From Hyphomicrobiales bacterium (GTDB lineage: Bacteria > Pseudomonadota > Alphaproteobacteria > Rhizobiales > Beijerinckiaceae): a stretch of DNA of 55,557 nucleotides. The notes under the pieces were generated by a model. The model had not been told where the DNA came from. It ran no database searches and saw only the letters and a list, made by a program, of their open reading frames with translations. Of the stretch, positions 17,730 to 27,952 are shown in pieces. How positions within the stretch are numbered: position 1 is the stretch's first letter; each line of letters starts with the position of its first letter. Both the position numbers and the translations under genes were made by a program. The DNA lies in NCBI GenBank assembly GCA_019237205.1, contig JAFAHO010000224.1, positions 1 through 55,557 of the forward strand, given 5' to 3'.

Positions 17730-17934
17730 GAAGGAGGGCGTCGACCGGGTCCGAAGTCACAAGATGGCGACTGGTCAGACCGATGGGCTCCGCTCGCGCA
17801 GCGACACAGACGATTTTCCCAAAGGGAACATCAGAAACATTGATGCAAAGCTGCCACACTATGGCCAAGAACAGGGGGCGGGGGTGGCGGAGCCTATGAC
17901 GAACTGGTAAAGCCTAGTATGACTGGGGCGAGGC

Positions 17935-19116
17935 ATGCAGCTTTTGCAGAAATCGGGGTTTCTCATCGCTGTCCTCGGGTGTGCCCTGTCGGGACTCTGC
18001 GCATGCTCGTCGCTTCCCGAATCCGGGCCAAGCGCGCAGGACGTGCAGCAGCAGCAGGTCGACGCTGACCAAGGGCTCAGGTACGAAGTCGTCGATATCG
18101 ATCCGTCGGTCGTCTGGGCGCTCAGGCGACGAGGCTACGAAAGCTTCTCCTCTCGATTCGGAGATCGCGCGCTGTCTCCGGAGCCGGTGATCGGGGTCGG
18201 CGACTCGGTCACGGTCACGATCTGGGAGGCGACCGCAGGCGGCCTATTTTCCGCGCCCCTCGCTGCTGAAAAGATCGGCGCCGGGTCGAACAGCGCCATG
18301 ATCCCCGAACAGGTGGTGGGGCGCGACGGCGGCATAACCGTGCCCTACGCGGGCAGAATTCATGTGGCAGGAAGGACGCCCCGGGCCGTTCAGCAAATTG
18401 TGCAGAAGGCGCTCGAGGGCAAGGCGATCGAGCCGCAGGCTCTAGTCAGCGTCACCCGGCCCGTCAGCAACAGCGTGAGCGTCGGCGGAGAAGTGACGGC
18501 CGGAGCGCGCGTTCCCCTGTCGGTCAAGGGGGACCGACTTCTCGACGTCCTGGCCGCCGCCGGCGGGGTGCGGGCGCCCGTCAACGAGACCTTTGTCGAA
18601 CTCTCGCGCGGGCCGACGACCTCCCGCATGCCCTTGTTGACGATCATTTCGAATCCCCCGGAAAACATCTACTTGCATGCGAACGACGTTCTGACCCTGG
18701 TTCGCGATCCCCAAACCTTCATCGCCTATGGCGCGACCGGGCGAAATGCGGAGATCCCCTTCGAGGCGGACGGAATCACGCTTGCCCAGGCGCTCGCCAA
18801 AGCGGGCGGCTTGCTCGACGAGCGCTCAGATCCTCGAGGCGTCTTCGTTTTCCGCTATGAGCCCGAGTCGGTTTTCAGAGCCATTCGGCCGACGAGTCCA
18901 TTGCTCGCGCATGACCGTCTCGTGCCTGTGGTCTATCGCCTCAATCTAGCCGATCCCAACAGCCTGTTTCTTGAGCAGAGTTTTCACATTGCCAATCGCG
19001 ATCTGATTTATGTGTCGAACTCGCCCTCGACAGAGCTTCAAAAAGTGTTCGCAATCATCTCCGGCGGGATAGGGCCCATCGGAACGGCCGCCAGCGTGGC
19101 TACTTACGTCAAATAG
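17935..19116 (+). CDS. capsule-type polysaccharide export outer-membrane lipoprotein (KpsD/BexD/CtrA-like)
   Basis: A 393-residue Wza-superfamily protein that would form the outer-membrane channel of an ABC-dependent polysaccharide exporter. It has a lipoprotein signal with a lipobox-like LCAC (Cys24) and a polysaccharide-export domain (GVGDSVTVTIWEATAGGLFS, then DGGITVPYAGRIHVAGRTP). SLBB-type repeats follow (SVSVGGEVTAGARVPLSVKG; AYGATGRNAEIPFEADGIT). The ATG at 17935 follows GGGGCGAGG. It precedes the polyketide synthase on the same strand and belongs functionally with the KpsE and KpsT homologues 13-16 kb downstream. Confidence 0.92.
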   Translation: MQLLQKSGFLIAVLGCALSGLCACSSLPESGPSAQDVQQQQVDADQGLRYEVVDIDPSVVWALRRRGYESFSSRFGDRALSPEPVIGVGDSVTVTIWEATAGGLFSAPLAAEKIGAGSNSAMIPEQVVGRDGGITVPYAGRIHVAGRTPRAVQQIVQKALEGKAIEPQALVSVTRPVSNSVSVGGEVTAGARVPLSVKGDRLLDVLAAAGGVRAPVNETFVELSRGPTTSRMPLLTIISNPPENIYLHANDVLTLVRDPQTFIAYGATGRNAEIPFEADGITLAQALAKAGGLLDERSDPRGVFVFRYEPESVFRAIRPTSPLLAHDRLVPVVYRLNLADPNSLFLEQSFHIANRDLIYVSNSPSTELQKVFAIISGGIGPIGTAASVATYVK

Positions 19117-19142
19117 CGGCAAGAAGATAAGCAATCGAATAC

Positions 19143-19171
19143 TTGGCGAAATAGTTAATATAGACTATAAT
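19143..19171 (+). promoter_or_regulatory. sigma-70-type promoter of the polyketide synthase gene
   Basis: TTGGCG (19143-19148), a 17-base AT-rich spacer and a perfect TATAAT (19166-19171) form a strong housekeeping-type promoter. It lies in an AT-rich island between the KpsD-like gene and the PKS. Transcription would start near 19178, leaving a leader of about 65 bases. Confidence 0.65.
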
Positions 19172-19244
19172 AACGATCCGGAGAGGAAATCGCCTGAAGT
19201 TATAGGGCGCGGCAATTCTTTGGCACGGGAAGGTACTCGCGGCT

Positions 19245-22200
19245 TTGCGCCACTATACAGGAAACACCCGAAAAGACGTTGCGGTCGTGGGCCGATCGTG
19301 CCGCCTCCCGGGCGCTCCCGACGTCTCGCGCCTCTGGGAGTTGCTCAAAGGGGGACATTGCGCGGTGTCGCGCATTCCCGCAGATCGGTGGCCGCAGAGC
19401 CGATTTGGGCATCCAAAGGGCAAGGAACGAGGCCGGAGCTATACCTGGGCGGCCGGCGTTCTCGAGGACATTTGGGGTTTCGACCCGGGTGTGTTCCGCA
19501 TTTCGCCCCGCGAGGCCGAACAGATTGATCCGCAACAACGTCTGCTGCTCGAGCTTGTCTTCGAAGCGTGCGAGGACGCGGGCCTCCCGCCCTCGCGGCT
19601 GGCGGGGAGCGGCGCAGGCGTTTATGTCGGCGCCTCAGCGCTCGATTATTCGACGATAGCCCTGCACGATCCGGCGCTTGCCGACGCCTATTTTGCGACC
19701 GGGAATACGTTGTCGATCATCTCGAACAGAATTTCGTATATTTTTGACCTCCACGGTCCGAGCCTGACCATCGACACCGCCTGTTCCTCGTCGCTTGTCG
19801 CGTTGCACGAGGCGTGCGAGGCCCTGGCGCACGGAGAGATCGACGCTGCGGTCGTTGGCGGGGTGAACATCCTGGCCGGCCCCTTCGGGTTTGTCAGCTT
19901 TTCGCAAGCAACGATGCTTTCGCCGACTGGACTCTGCCGCGCGTTTTCGGCCAACGCCGACGGCTATGTTCGTTCCGAAGGCGGCGTCGTCCTCCTGCTC
20001 AAGACTCTGGACCGGGCCCTCGCCGACGGCGATCGCGTGCACGCCGTGATCCGCGGTAGCGGAGTGAATTCTGACGGACGAACCAGCGGCATCTCGCTGC
20101 CAGCGGAGGCGTTCCAGACAAAGCTCCTTCGCGCAGTGTACGAACGGGCGGCCGTGTCTGCGGACGCTGTAGTCTATGTCGAAGCGCACGGCGCGGGGAC
20201 ACAGGCCGGCGACCCGGTCGAGGCATCCGCGCTCGGGACAATCCTGGGGCGCGTCCGGGAGAAACCGCTGCCAATCGGTTCGATCAAGACCAACGTCGGC
20301 CACCTCGAGCCCGCATCGGGCCTGGCGGGGTTGCTCAAGGCGATGCTTGCTCTGGAGCATGACGAGGCGCCGAGGTCCCTTCATTTCGAGCGCCCCAATC
20401 CAAACATCGACTTCGCGCGATTGAACCTCGCCGTAACGGCCGAGGCGACGGCCCTGCCGCCGAGAAAGGACCAGCGCTTCGCCGGCGTGAGCTCGTTCGG
20501 GTTTGGCGGGACCAACGCTCATGTCGTTCTCACCGATCCGCCCAAGGCGGTGAGACGCCCGAAATCCGAGCCCCGCTACTTGATGCTGTCGGCGCAAACC
20601 GAGGCCGCCTTGCGAACGCTAGCAGGGCAATATGCTGCGAGACTAACGCTAGAGTCGAATGACGAGGTGGATCGGATCGTCGCTGCGACGGACTACCGTC
20701 GCGAGCGCATGCGAGAGCGATTGGTCCTGCCGGCCGGCGACCAGACTGCGCTTCAATCGGCGCTCAAGCGTTTCGCGGATTTGGGGAGACCGGACGCCAT
20801 AGCGGCAAAGGGGACTGCGATTGACGGCGACAAATCCGTTGTCTTCGTTTTTTCCGGGAACGGCGCACAGTGGGAGGGAATGGGCCGAGAGGCTCTTCGC
20901 CGCGACGCGCATTTCCGCGAGGCGCTGAGAGAGATCGACTCCCATTTCTTTCGCCTGGCGCGATGGTCGTTGCAGGATAAGCTCGGGGCGCCTGATCTGA
21001 AGACCGATCTCGCAAGAACGAGCATCGCCCAGCCGCTGATTTTTGCGGTTCAAGCGGCCAGCGTCCGCGCGCTCGCCGCCATCGGCGTGCGTCCGTCGCT
21101 GACGATGGGCCACAGCGTGGGCGAGGTCGCGGCGGCGGAAGCCGCGGGCGCGCTTACTCTCGGAGACGCCGTCAAGGTCATCTATGATCGCAGTCGCCAT
21201 CAGGAGGCGACGGCCTTTACCGGCGGCATGGCCGCAGTCATAGGGTCTCGCGAGGCTTCGGTTTCGCTGGTTCGGACGTTCCCCGCGCTCACGATCGCCG
21301 CGCACAATTCCTACCGGTGCATTGTCGCCGCCGGACCGATTGACGCACTGGAGGCCCTCGCAATACGCGCGCGAGAGACGCAGAAGGTCAGGGTGCAACG
21401 GCTGGACCTTGCGTATCCGTTTCACACGCCGCTCATGGAGCGCGCAAGGCGGCCGCTTCTCGAAAGCCTGTCCGATCTTGCGCCTTCGGCCAGCGCGGCG
21501 CCTTTTCTTTCGACGATCGCCGATGCAATTCTGCCCGGCCCTTCCCTCGACAACCGCTACTGGTGGCGCAACGTCCGCGAGCCGGTCCTCTTTCAGGAGG
21601 GAGTCGAGCGTGCGATCGAAATGGGCAAGCGGGTGTTCCTCGAAATTGGTCCGCGCCCAATCCTGCGCGGTCACATTCGCGATGCGATCAACCATAGGGA
21701 TGTTGGCGCCGTTGCCGACGCCGTGCATGACGAGGAGTTCGACGATCTCGACGTCAATCCATTCGAGCATTGCGCAATTCGGCTTCTCGTCGCCGGGGCG
21801 CAAATCGATTCGTGTCATGTGTTCGGGACCGATCCCGGCGCCGGGGTTGACCTGCCCGCATACCCGTGGCGCCGGACGACCTATCGATACGGCGAAACGA
21901 CCGAGGCGACGGGCGCTTTCAGCTTGCGAGCCAGGCATCCCCTCGTCGGCGCTCGCGACAGCGCCAGCCTGGAATGGCGAACCCATCTCGACCCCGAACT
22001 TGAGCCCGCGCTTGGGGATCATCGGGTCCAGGGACAGATTCTGCTGCCCGGCGCAGCGTTCATCGAAATGGGTGTGGCGATCGCGCGCGATTGGAAGGAC
22101 AGCGACGCTGTTGCGCTGGCGGACCTCGAAATCCTCCGTCCTCTGAGTTTTGCCGGCAAGGGGTCGAGAGAAATTCTTTGTCGCATTTCCGCGGCGACCT

Positions 22201-25200
22201 CCACCTTCGAAATCATGAGTCGTCCCCGCCTCAGCACGGCGTCATTCGTGCTGCACGCGCGGGGCGCCATAGTCGACAAGGCGGGAGCCGTCGACGGCGG
22301 GCCCGCGCCCGCCGACTTCGAGGACGGGCATGAGGGCGAAGCGCTTTATTCGGTCGCCAGCCAGTGCGGTCTTGAGTTCGGTCCGGCGTTTCGCCAGCTC
22401 GCAAGAGCCAGGAGAGCCGCCGACGACGTGATCGAGGTTGAATTGTCGTCGCAAGGCGGAGACGCGCGCTACGGGCTCGATCCCGCTCGGCTCGACTCCT
22501 GTTTCCACGGATTGATCCTCCTATTCTCGAATCTCGGCCGGGAGACGGTCGGCTATTTGCCGGTGCGGTTCGACAAGATCCGATTGATGAGGCCGGCGGA
22601 GCCGCTGGCGCGAGGGCGCCTGCGTATTCGACGCGCCGACGATCGCGCCATCGTCGCCGACTACGAATTGTTCGACGATTTGGGGCGTATAGTTGCGACG
22701 CTGAGCGGCGCGCGCTATCAGCCCGCCCGCACGAGGCCATCGGCGACTCTTTCGCAAACTGGACTGGTCGAGCGTTGGATCCCCGCCACGGCAGAACTCA
22801 CGGACTCTGCGCCGGCGTTCGAAGTGGCGCCGCCTGGCGAACGCGAACCATCGCGGCTCGAGCTGCCTCCTCAGGCCGTCTTGATCGAAGGCTGGGCGAG
22901 CGCGGCCGCATCTGAGCTGGCGCACTATCTGGGCGTGGAACGAGTTCTCGATATTGACGAGCTCGTCCGGACCGGACGGTTGCCGAGCGAGAATCGTCTG
23001 TGGGCGCAAGCTATTTTCGACGCGCTCGAGGCGAGCGGCTTGCTGACGCGAGAGGCGTCCTTCTACCGGCTGAACAATAGGGACATGCCCCCCGCCGAGG
23101 CGGCGCTGACGAGTTTCGCCTGGCAATATCCGGATCGGGCGACCGAACTTCTGCTCGCGGCCAGCGTCGGCTCGTCCTTGCGCGCCTACGGATCGGGAAA
23201 AGGGGTTCTGGCGGGAGCCTCCGACGCGGCGCGCGAAGCCTTCGATCTGAGGTCGGCCTCGGCCGCCGCGGCGGCAATGGCCCTAAGCGTACGCCTCGAG
23301 CCGCTCTTCGAAGCGACAGCGCATGATCAAGCGCTGCGCATCCTCCAGGTTGGGTACGGGCCCTCAACGACGGTCGTGGCTCGCCTTGCGGCGCGTCAAA
23401 ATTCGCGGCTCACCGTCTTCGACCCTGACGCCAGGCGGCTGGAGCGAGCTCGCCACCGTTTTGGGCGCTCTCCGGAAATCTCGTTTTGCGACAATCTCGA
23501 AGGGCTCAAGACCCAAAGCTTCGACCTTATCGTGAGCTCAGGAGGCTTATCGCGGCTTTCCGTCAAACGCGGCGCTTTGCCTCAGCTTGCGGGCAAGGGC
23601 GCAGCGAATGCGAGGCTGGTCGCGATAGAACCGGCGCCGTCGTTGTTTCAAAGTCTTGTCTTTGGACTGAATGACGATTGGTTCGGCGACGATGGAGAAT
23701 GTCTGCGCTCGGCGGAAGGCTGGCGTTCGCATTTGACAAGGATGGGTTTGTCTCGCGTTCGCGCCGAGTTGACGGTTCAGGGCGGGGACGTTGCGGTCGC
23801 TATCGAGGCGCAAGTCTCCGAAGCGCGGTCCATTCTGGAGCCGCGGACGGTCGCGCCCGCGCCCGAAGTTCTGATCGTGCGCGAAGGCTCGCGGCCCGAC
23901 GATTTCATGCTCGCGCTGAAACGAGCCCTGACGAAGCGGCACGCGGCCTGCCGAGTGGTCGAGCGTCTTGAATGCGACGCCTCGTCAGAGAGCCCGCCGA
24001 CCATTCTTGCTTGGCCGGTTTGGGAGACTGAGGGCGACGGAGTGAGACGTGTCGCGGCGCAAGTCCTCGCCCTGAAGAGGCTTGCAATGGGCCTCGGCTC
24101 CGCAAAGGCCGATATCTTTGTCCCAATCGACGAGTCCGATCGTCCGGTCGCCGGCGCCGTTTCAAGCTTTCTCAGAACGCTTGGCAACGAAATTCCGGCC
24201 TTAAGCATCCATCGCGTCGAGATCCGAGCCTGGACATCCGAGGCGGCGGACAAGCTTGCCGCGGTCATCTTGTCCGGCGCCGAAGAGAGCGACATCGCGA
24301 TTCGCGATGGAAGGGTGGAGGTTTTGCGTTATGCGCCGCCCGATTTGAGCGAGGCGAGGACAACGCCGGGCCCGGGCGCCTGGCGCCTGGAGAAATCCCC
24401 AGATGGCGGGCTCGACCGCCTGCAGTGGAATCCCGCGCCGCGCGTTGCGCCGAAAGAAGGTCAGATCGAGGTCGAAGTCGTCGCGACGGGATTAAACTTT
24501 CGCGACGTCATGTGGGCGCTTTCGGTCCTTCCCGATGACATGCTGGAGGACGGATTTGCCGGGCCTACGCTCGGACTCGAGTTTTCGGGTCGCGTCGTTC
24601 GCGTCGGCCCGGACGTGACCGCGTTTCGCATCGGCGACGAAGTCGTCGGGTTTTGCGGTGGCGCTTTCAGCGCCTATGTGACCGTCGATGTCGATCATGC
24701 GGTGGCGCTGCCGTCGTCGGTCTCGTGCGAGAGCGCTGCGACCGTCCCGGTGGCCTTCCTGACCGCCTATTACGGATTGATCGGCTGCGCCAATCTGCAG
24801 CCGGGGGAGTGGGTCCTGATTCACGGCGGCGCCGGCGGCGTTGGCATGGCCGCCCTGCAAATCGCGCAGTGGCGGGGCGCTCGCGCGATCATTACCGCCG
24901 GCGCTCAGGAAAAGCGCGATCTCACGATCACGCTTGGCGCCGAATACGCGTTCGATTCGCGTTCTGGCGCTTTCGTGGACGACGTGATGCGCGTCACCGA
25001 GGGTCGCGGCGTTTCCGTCGTGCTCAATTCGCTCGCCGGCCAGGCGATGGAGAGCAGCATCGGCCTTCTGCAGCCTTTCGGGCGGTTCGTCGAACTCGGC
25101 AAGCGCGACTATCTTGCCAACACGCCTGTAGGTCTCCGGCCCTTCCGGCGGAACCTGAGCTATTTCGGCGTCGATCTCGACCAGATCCTGCTGTCGCGTC

Positions 25201-26651
25201 CTGACGTTTGGCGGCGTTTGTTCAGCGAGGTGTTGGAGGGTTTCGATCGGGGCGATTTCGCACCGCTTCCCTATACCGTGTTTGACAGCGCCGATATCGT
25301 CGAGGCGATGCGGTTGATGCAACAATCCGGCCATGTCGGACGGATTCTGGTGCGCCCACCGCCGTCCGAATGCGCGCCCAAGGCGCTCAGGCGCAGCGAA
25401 TTTCAAGTCGACGCCACGCGCACGCATCTCATCGCCGGCGGCCTCGGCGGCTTTGGAATCGAGACGGCGCGGTGGCTCGTTGAGCGTGGCGCTCGCCATC
25501 TCGTTCTCATCGGCCGTACAGGCTCCGCGAGCCAATCGGCGCGCGACGCCATAAAAGAGATGCGCGCGCGCGGCGCCGAAATTCGAGTCGAAGCGGCCGA
25601 CATCGCCGACGGCCCGTCCACAGGGGCTCTGTTTTCGGTTCTTAAACGCGAGATGCCGCCTCTCGCGGGCGTCATCCACGCGGCGATGGTGCTCGACGAC
25701 GCAATCGTCGCCAATATTGACGAGCGCCGTCTTCTCGACGTCTTGAGGCCGAAAATCTGCGGCGCCGAAAACCTGGAGCGACTGACGCTGGATCTTGATC
25801 TGGATTATTTCGTCCTGTTTTCCTCCGCGACGACGGTCATCGGGAATCCCGGCCAGGGAGCCTATGTGGCCGCCAACGGCTTTCTCGAAGGAATGGCCCG
25901 GCGGCGACGTTCTGCTGGGCTGCCCGCGCTCGCGATCGGATGGGGCGCCATTGAGGATGTCGGGATTCTGGCGCGTTCCACAGAGGTCCGGGAGGCGATT
26001 GCCGCCCGTGCTGGCGTCAAAGGGATCAAGGCGAGAGTCGCCCTCGATCTCATGGCCGAGGCGCTCGCGTTTGAGGGCGGACCCTCAGGCGACGGGGTTG
26101 TGGCTATCGCGGACATGAACTGGTCAGTCTCCCGCTCCAATCTCAAGGGCCTGACGTCTCCCACTTACGGACGACTACTGAATGCGCTGGAGCCGGATGA
26201 GGCCCGGTCGCGAACGGAAGTCGATCTTCGCGAGCTGATCAAGAGGCGCCCTCCAGAGACCGCGCGGCGCGCGGTCGCCGACGTCGTGATCGAGGAACTC
26301 GCGCGCATTTTGCGATTGGCGAGAGAAGACGTGAGCCGTTCGAAGCCGTTGTCGGAAATCGGGCTTGACTCGCTGATGGCGGTCGAATTGACGCTCGCGC
26401 TTGAAACGCGCCTCGGGCTGGATGCTCCTCTCGGCGAGGCGGCGGGCGCATTCAATGTGACGGAATTGGCCGCGCGAATTCTAGCGTCCCGACTCAGCGG
26501 CGATCACAATTTCGTCATTTCCGAGCGCCTCGCTGCACGTCATCTCGACGTTGCGGAGCGCGACGAAGTCGTTGGGTTGCTCGGCCGGCTGGAAAGAGCG
26601 GGTCCGGCCGCCGTCGCGAAGCTGGCAGGCGATCTCGACCCGCCGAGATGA
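19245..26651 (+). CDS. type I highly reducing polyketide synthase, KS-AT-DH-(MT)-ER-KR-ACP, no thioesterase
   Basis: Single-module 2468-residue synthase. KS about 12-430: Cys180 in DTACSSS, His315 in EAHGAGTQAGDP, His353 in NVGHLEPASG. AT about 530-830: GHSVGE with Ser624; YPFH at 724-727 suggests malonyl-CoA. DH about 898-1160: His926 and Asp1084. About 1200-1540 resembles a C-methyltransferase, but its SAM loop is degenerate (VGYGPS). ER about 1715-2035: HGGAGGVGMAALQ. KR about 2055-2240: Ser2194, Tyr2207 and a B-type LDD motif. ACP: Ser2376 in EIGLDSLMAVE. The domains allow full reduction after each extension, probably iteratively. There is no release domain; an oxoamine synthase encoded nearby could release the chain. 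The start is TTG 19245 with GGGAAGG 11 bases upstream, placing the KS at the very N-terminus. Confidence 0.95.
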   Translation: MRHYTGNTRKDVAVVGRSCRLPGAPDVSRLWELLKGGHCAVSRIPADRWPQSRFGHPKGKERGRSYTWAAGVLEDIWGFDPGVFRISPREAEQIDPQQRLLLELVFEACEDAGLPPSRLAGSGAGVYVGASALDYSTIALHDPALADAYFATGNTLSIISNRISYIFDLHGPSLTIDTACSSSLVALHEACEALAHGEIDAAVVGGVNILAGPFGFVSFSQATMLSPTGLCRAFSANADGYVRSEGGVVLLLKTLDRALADGDRVHAVIRGSGVNSDGRTSGISLPAEAFQTKLLRAVYERAAVSADAVVYVEAHGAGTQAGDPVEASALGTILGRVREKPLPIGSIKTNVGHLEPASGLAGLLKAMLALEHDEAPRSLHFERPNPNIDFARLNLAVTAEATALPPRKDQRFAGVSSFGFGGTNAHVVLTDPPKAVRRPKSEPRYLMLSAQTEAALRTLAGQYAARLTLESNDEVDRIVAATDYRRERMRERLVLPAGDQTALQSALKRFADLGRPDAIAAKGTAIDGDKSVVFVFSGNGAQWEGMGREALRRDAHFREALREIDSHFFRLARWSLQDKLGAPDLKTDLARTSIAQPLIFAVQAASVRALAAIGVRPSLTMGHSVGEVAAAEAAGALTLGDAVKVIYDRSRHQEATAFTGGMAAVIGSREASVSLVRTFPALTIAAHNSYRCIVAAGPIDALEALAIRARETQKVRVQRLDLAYPFHTPLMERARRPLLESLSDLAPSASAAPFLSTIADAILPGPSLDNRYWWRNVREPVLFQEGVERAIEMGKRVFLEIGPRPILRGHIRDAINHRDVGAVADAVHDEEFDDLDVNPFEHCAIRLLVAGAQIDSCHVFGTDPGAGVDLPAYPWRRTTYRYGETTEATGAFSLRARHPLVGARDSASLEWRTHLDPELEPALGDHRVQGQILLPGAAFIEMGVAIARDWKDSDAVALADLEILRPLSFAGKGSREILCRISAATSTFEIMSRPRLSTASFVLHARGAIVDKAGAVDGGPAPADFEDGHEGEALYSVASQCGLEFGPAFRQLARARRAADDVIEVELSSQGGDARYGLDPARLDSCFHGLILLFSNLGRETVGYLPVRFDKIRLMRPAEPLARGRLRIRRADDRAIVADYELFDDLGRIVATLSGARYQPARTRPSATLSQTGLVERWIPATAELTDSAPAFEVAPPGEREPSRLELPPQAVLIEGWASAAASELAHYLGVERVLDIDELVRTGRLPSENRLWAQAIFDALEASGLLTREASFYRLNNRDMPPAEAALTSFAWQYPDRATELLLAASVGSSLRAYGSGKGVLAGASDAAREAFDLRSASAAAAAMALSVRLEPLFEATAHDQALRILQVGYGPSTTVVARLAARQNSRLTVFDPDARRLERARHRFGRSPEISFCDNLEGLKTQSFDLIVSSGGLSRLSVKRGALPQLAGKGAANARLVAIEPAPSLFQSLVFGLNDDWFGDDGECLRSAEGWRSHLTRMGLSRVRAELTVQGGDVAVAIEAQVSEARSILEPRTVAPAPEVLIVREGSRPDDFMLALKRALTKRHAACRVVERLECDASSESPPTILAWPVWETEGDGVRRVAAQVLALKRLAMGLGSAKADIFVPIDESDRPVAGAVSSFLRTLGNEIPALSIHRVEIRAWTSEAADKLAAVILSGAEESDIAIRDGRVEVLRYAPPDLSEARTTPGPGAWRLEKSPDGGLDRLQWNPAPRVAPKEGQIEVEVVATGLNFRDVMWALSVLPDDMLEDGFAGPTLGLEFSGRVVRVGPDVTAFRIGDEVVGFCGGAFSAYVTVDVDHAVALPSSVSCESAATVPVAFLTAYYGLIGCANLQPGEWVLIHGGAGGVGMAALQIAQWRGARAIITAGAQEKRDLTITLGAEYAFDSRSGAFVDDVMRVTEGRGVSVVLNSLAGQAMESSIGLLQPFGRFVELGKRDYLANTPVGLRPFRRNLSYFGVDLDQILLSRPDVWRRLFSEVLEGFDRGDFAPLPYTVFDSADIVEAMRLMQQSGHVGRILVRPPPSECAPKALRRSEFQVDATRTHLIAGGLGGFGIETARWLVERGARHLVLIGRTGSASQSARDAIKEMRARGAEIRVEAADIADGPSTGALFSVLKREMPPLAGVIHAAMVLDDAIVANIDERRLLDVLRPKICGAENLERLTLDLDLDYFVLFSSATTVIGNPGQGAYVAANGFLEGMARRRRSAGLPALAIGWGAIEDVGILARSTEVREAIAARAGVKGIKARVALDLMAEALAFEGGPSGDGVVAIADMNWSVSRSNLKGLTSPTYGRLLNALEPDEARSRTEVDLRELIKRRPPETARRAVADVVIEELARILRLAREDVSRSKPLSEIGLDSLMAVELTLALETRLGLDAPLGEAAGAFNVTELAARILASRLSGDHNFVISERLAARHLDVAERDEVVGLLGRLERAGPAAVAKLAGDLDPPR

Positions 26652-27952
26652 AACGGCGGGTCGTCTACGACATCACGCGGCTGCTCACGCGCGTTTTCGC
26701 CCGCACGCCGAACGGCATCGATCGGGTGGACTACTCGCTGGCGGACTATTTTCTCCGTGAGGGCGATCCGCGTCGGTCCGGACTCGTGATGACGCCGTTC
26801 GGCCCACGCGTTCTTTCGGCGGTCGCCGCGCGGGAAGCGATCGCCAACATCCGCAAGCATTGGGGCGAAGAAGCCGAGCCTGACGAGCAATTTCTTTCGA
26901 TTGCAGCGGCGATTGATCAGTTGTCCGGGCCCGCGCCAAAGGTTTCGGTCCCTCGCCGCGGTCAATTTGCGGATGCGCTGTCCTGGGTCAGGCGACACGG
27001 ACTCCTGATCGGCGAATCGCCAGCCAAATGCTTCAACCGGGGCGGCGTCTATCTCAATGTTTCCCAGTTTCCGTTGGGAATCGATGAGTTTTTTTACTGG
27101 CTCGATCGCCAGTCGAACGTGGATGGGGTTTTTTTCATACACGATCTCCTGCCGATCGAAACACCGGAATACTTCCGCCCGATGGAGCGTCCGCGGCATC
27201 TTCGAAGGCTCAAAACGCTCGCTCGATATGGCCGGGCCGCGATCACATCGACGTCGATCACGCGCAACTCCCTCATCCGACAGCTCACTGCCCTGGGGCG
27301 TCCAGACATGCCGGTCGCGGTCGCTCCTTTGCCCGCGGACCCGACCTTTGCCTCAGGCCGCGGCCGCGGACTCCCGGTCGGCCGCCATCCCTATTTCATC
27401 ATGTGCGGGACGCTAGAGCCTCGCAAGAATCATCTGCTCGTCTTGCACGTCTGGCGCGACCTCATCGCCGAGTTCGGCCGCGCGACGCCCAAGCTTCTCC
27501 TAGTCGGCGAACGCGGCTGGGAGAACGAGCACATCATCGATCTGCTTGACCGATGCCCCGCGCTGCAGGGTCCGGTCATTCGTGCGTCAGGCCTCACGAC
27601 GCCAAGCCTGAAACGGTTGCTTCTCGGGGCTCGCGCGCTCCTGATGCCATCGTTTGCGGAAGGGTACGGTCTACCGGTCGTGGAGGCGATTGCGGCAGGG
27701 GTTCCCGTCATCGCGTCCGATATCCCGGTCTTCCACGAGATCGGCGGCGGCTGCCTGATGACGATCGATCCCACGAACGGCCCTGCGTGGCGCTTAGCCG
27801 TCTGCCAATTTTGGCGCGAGGACTCTCCTGAGAGGAAAGCCTGTCAGGCCAATATCGAACGCTATGTCGCGCCCGATTGGTCGAGCTTCTTCGATGAGAT
27901 CGAAGAATTCCTTCAGAGTCTTACGGACTCGGACCGGCGGCCTCAGCCCTGA
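26648..27952 (+). CDS. GT4 glycosyltransferase
   Basis: A 434-residue GT-B enzyme that probably adds a sugar to the lipid or polysaccharide of this cluster. The C-terminal half has MCGTLEPRKNHLLVLHVWRD, LVGERGWENE and the nucleotide-sugar motif PSFAEGYGLPVVEA. The N-terminal half (DITRLLTRVFARTPNGIDRV; FFIHDLLPIETPEYF) matches the protein at 37139-38440 but not typical GT4 enzymes. Its ATG overlaps the PKS stop codon (ATGA), so translation is coupled to the PKS. Its 3' end overlaps the convergent phosphotransferase gene by 10 bases. Confidence 0.92.
   Translation: MKRRVVYDITRLLTRVFARTPNGIDRVDYSLADYFLREGDPRRSGLVMTPFGPRVLSAVAAREAIANIRKHWGEEAEPDEQFLSIAAAIDQLSGPAPKVSVPRRGQFADALSWVRRHGLLIGESPAKCFNRGGVYLNVSQFPLGIDEFFYWLDRQSNVDGVFFIHDLLPIETPEYFRPMERPRHLRRLKTLARYGRAAITSTSITRNSLIRQLTALGRPDMPVAVAPLPADPTFASGRGRGLPVGRHPYFIMCGTLEPRKNHLLVLHVWRDLIAEFGRATPKLLLVGERGWENEHIIDLLDRCPALQGPVIRASGLTTPSLKRLLLGARALLMPSFAEGYGLPVVEAIAAGVPVIASDIPVFHEIGGGCLMTIDPTNGPAWRLAVCQFWREDSPERKACQANIERYVAPDWSSFFDEIEEFLQSLTDSDRRPQP

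Noticed and set aside
17855-17885. A sigma-54-like site (TGGCA...TTGCA on the minus strand)
   Set aside because: The GG and GC elements are only 7 bases apart rather than 10.
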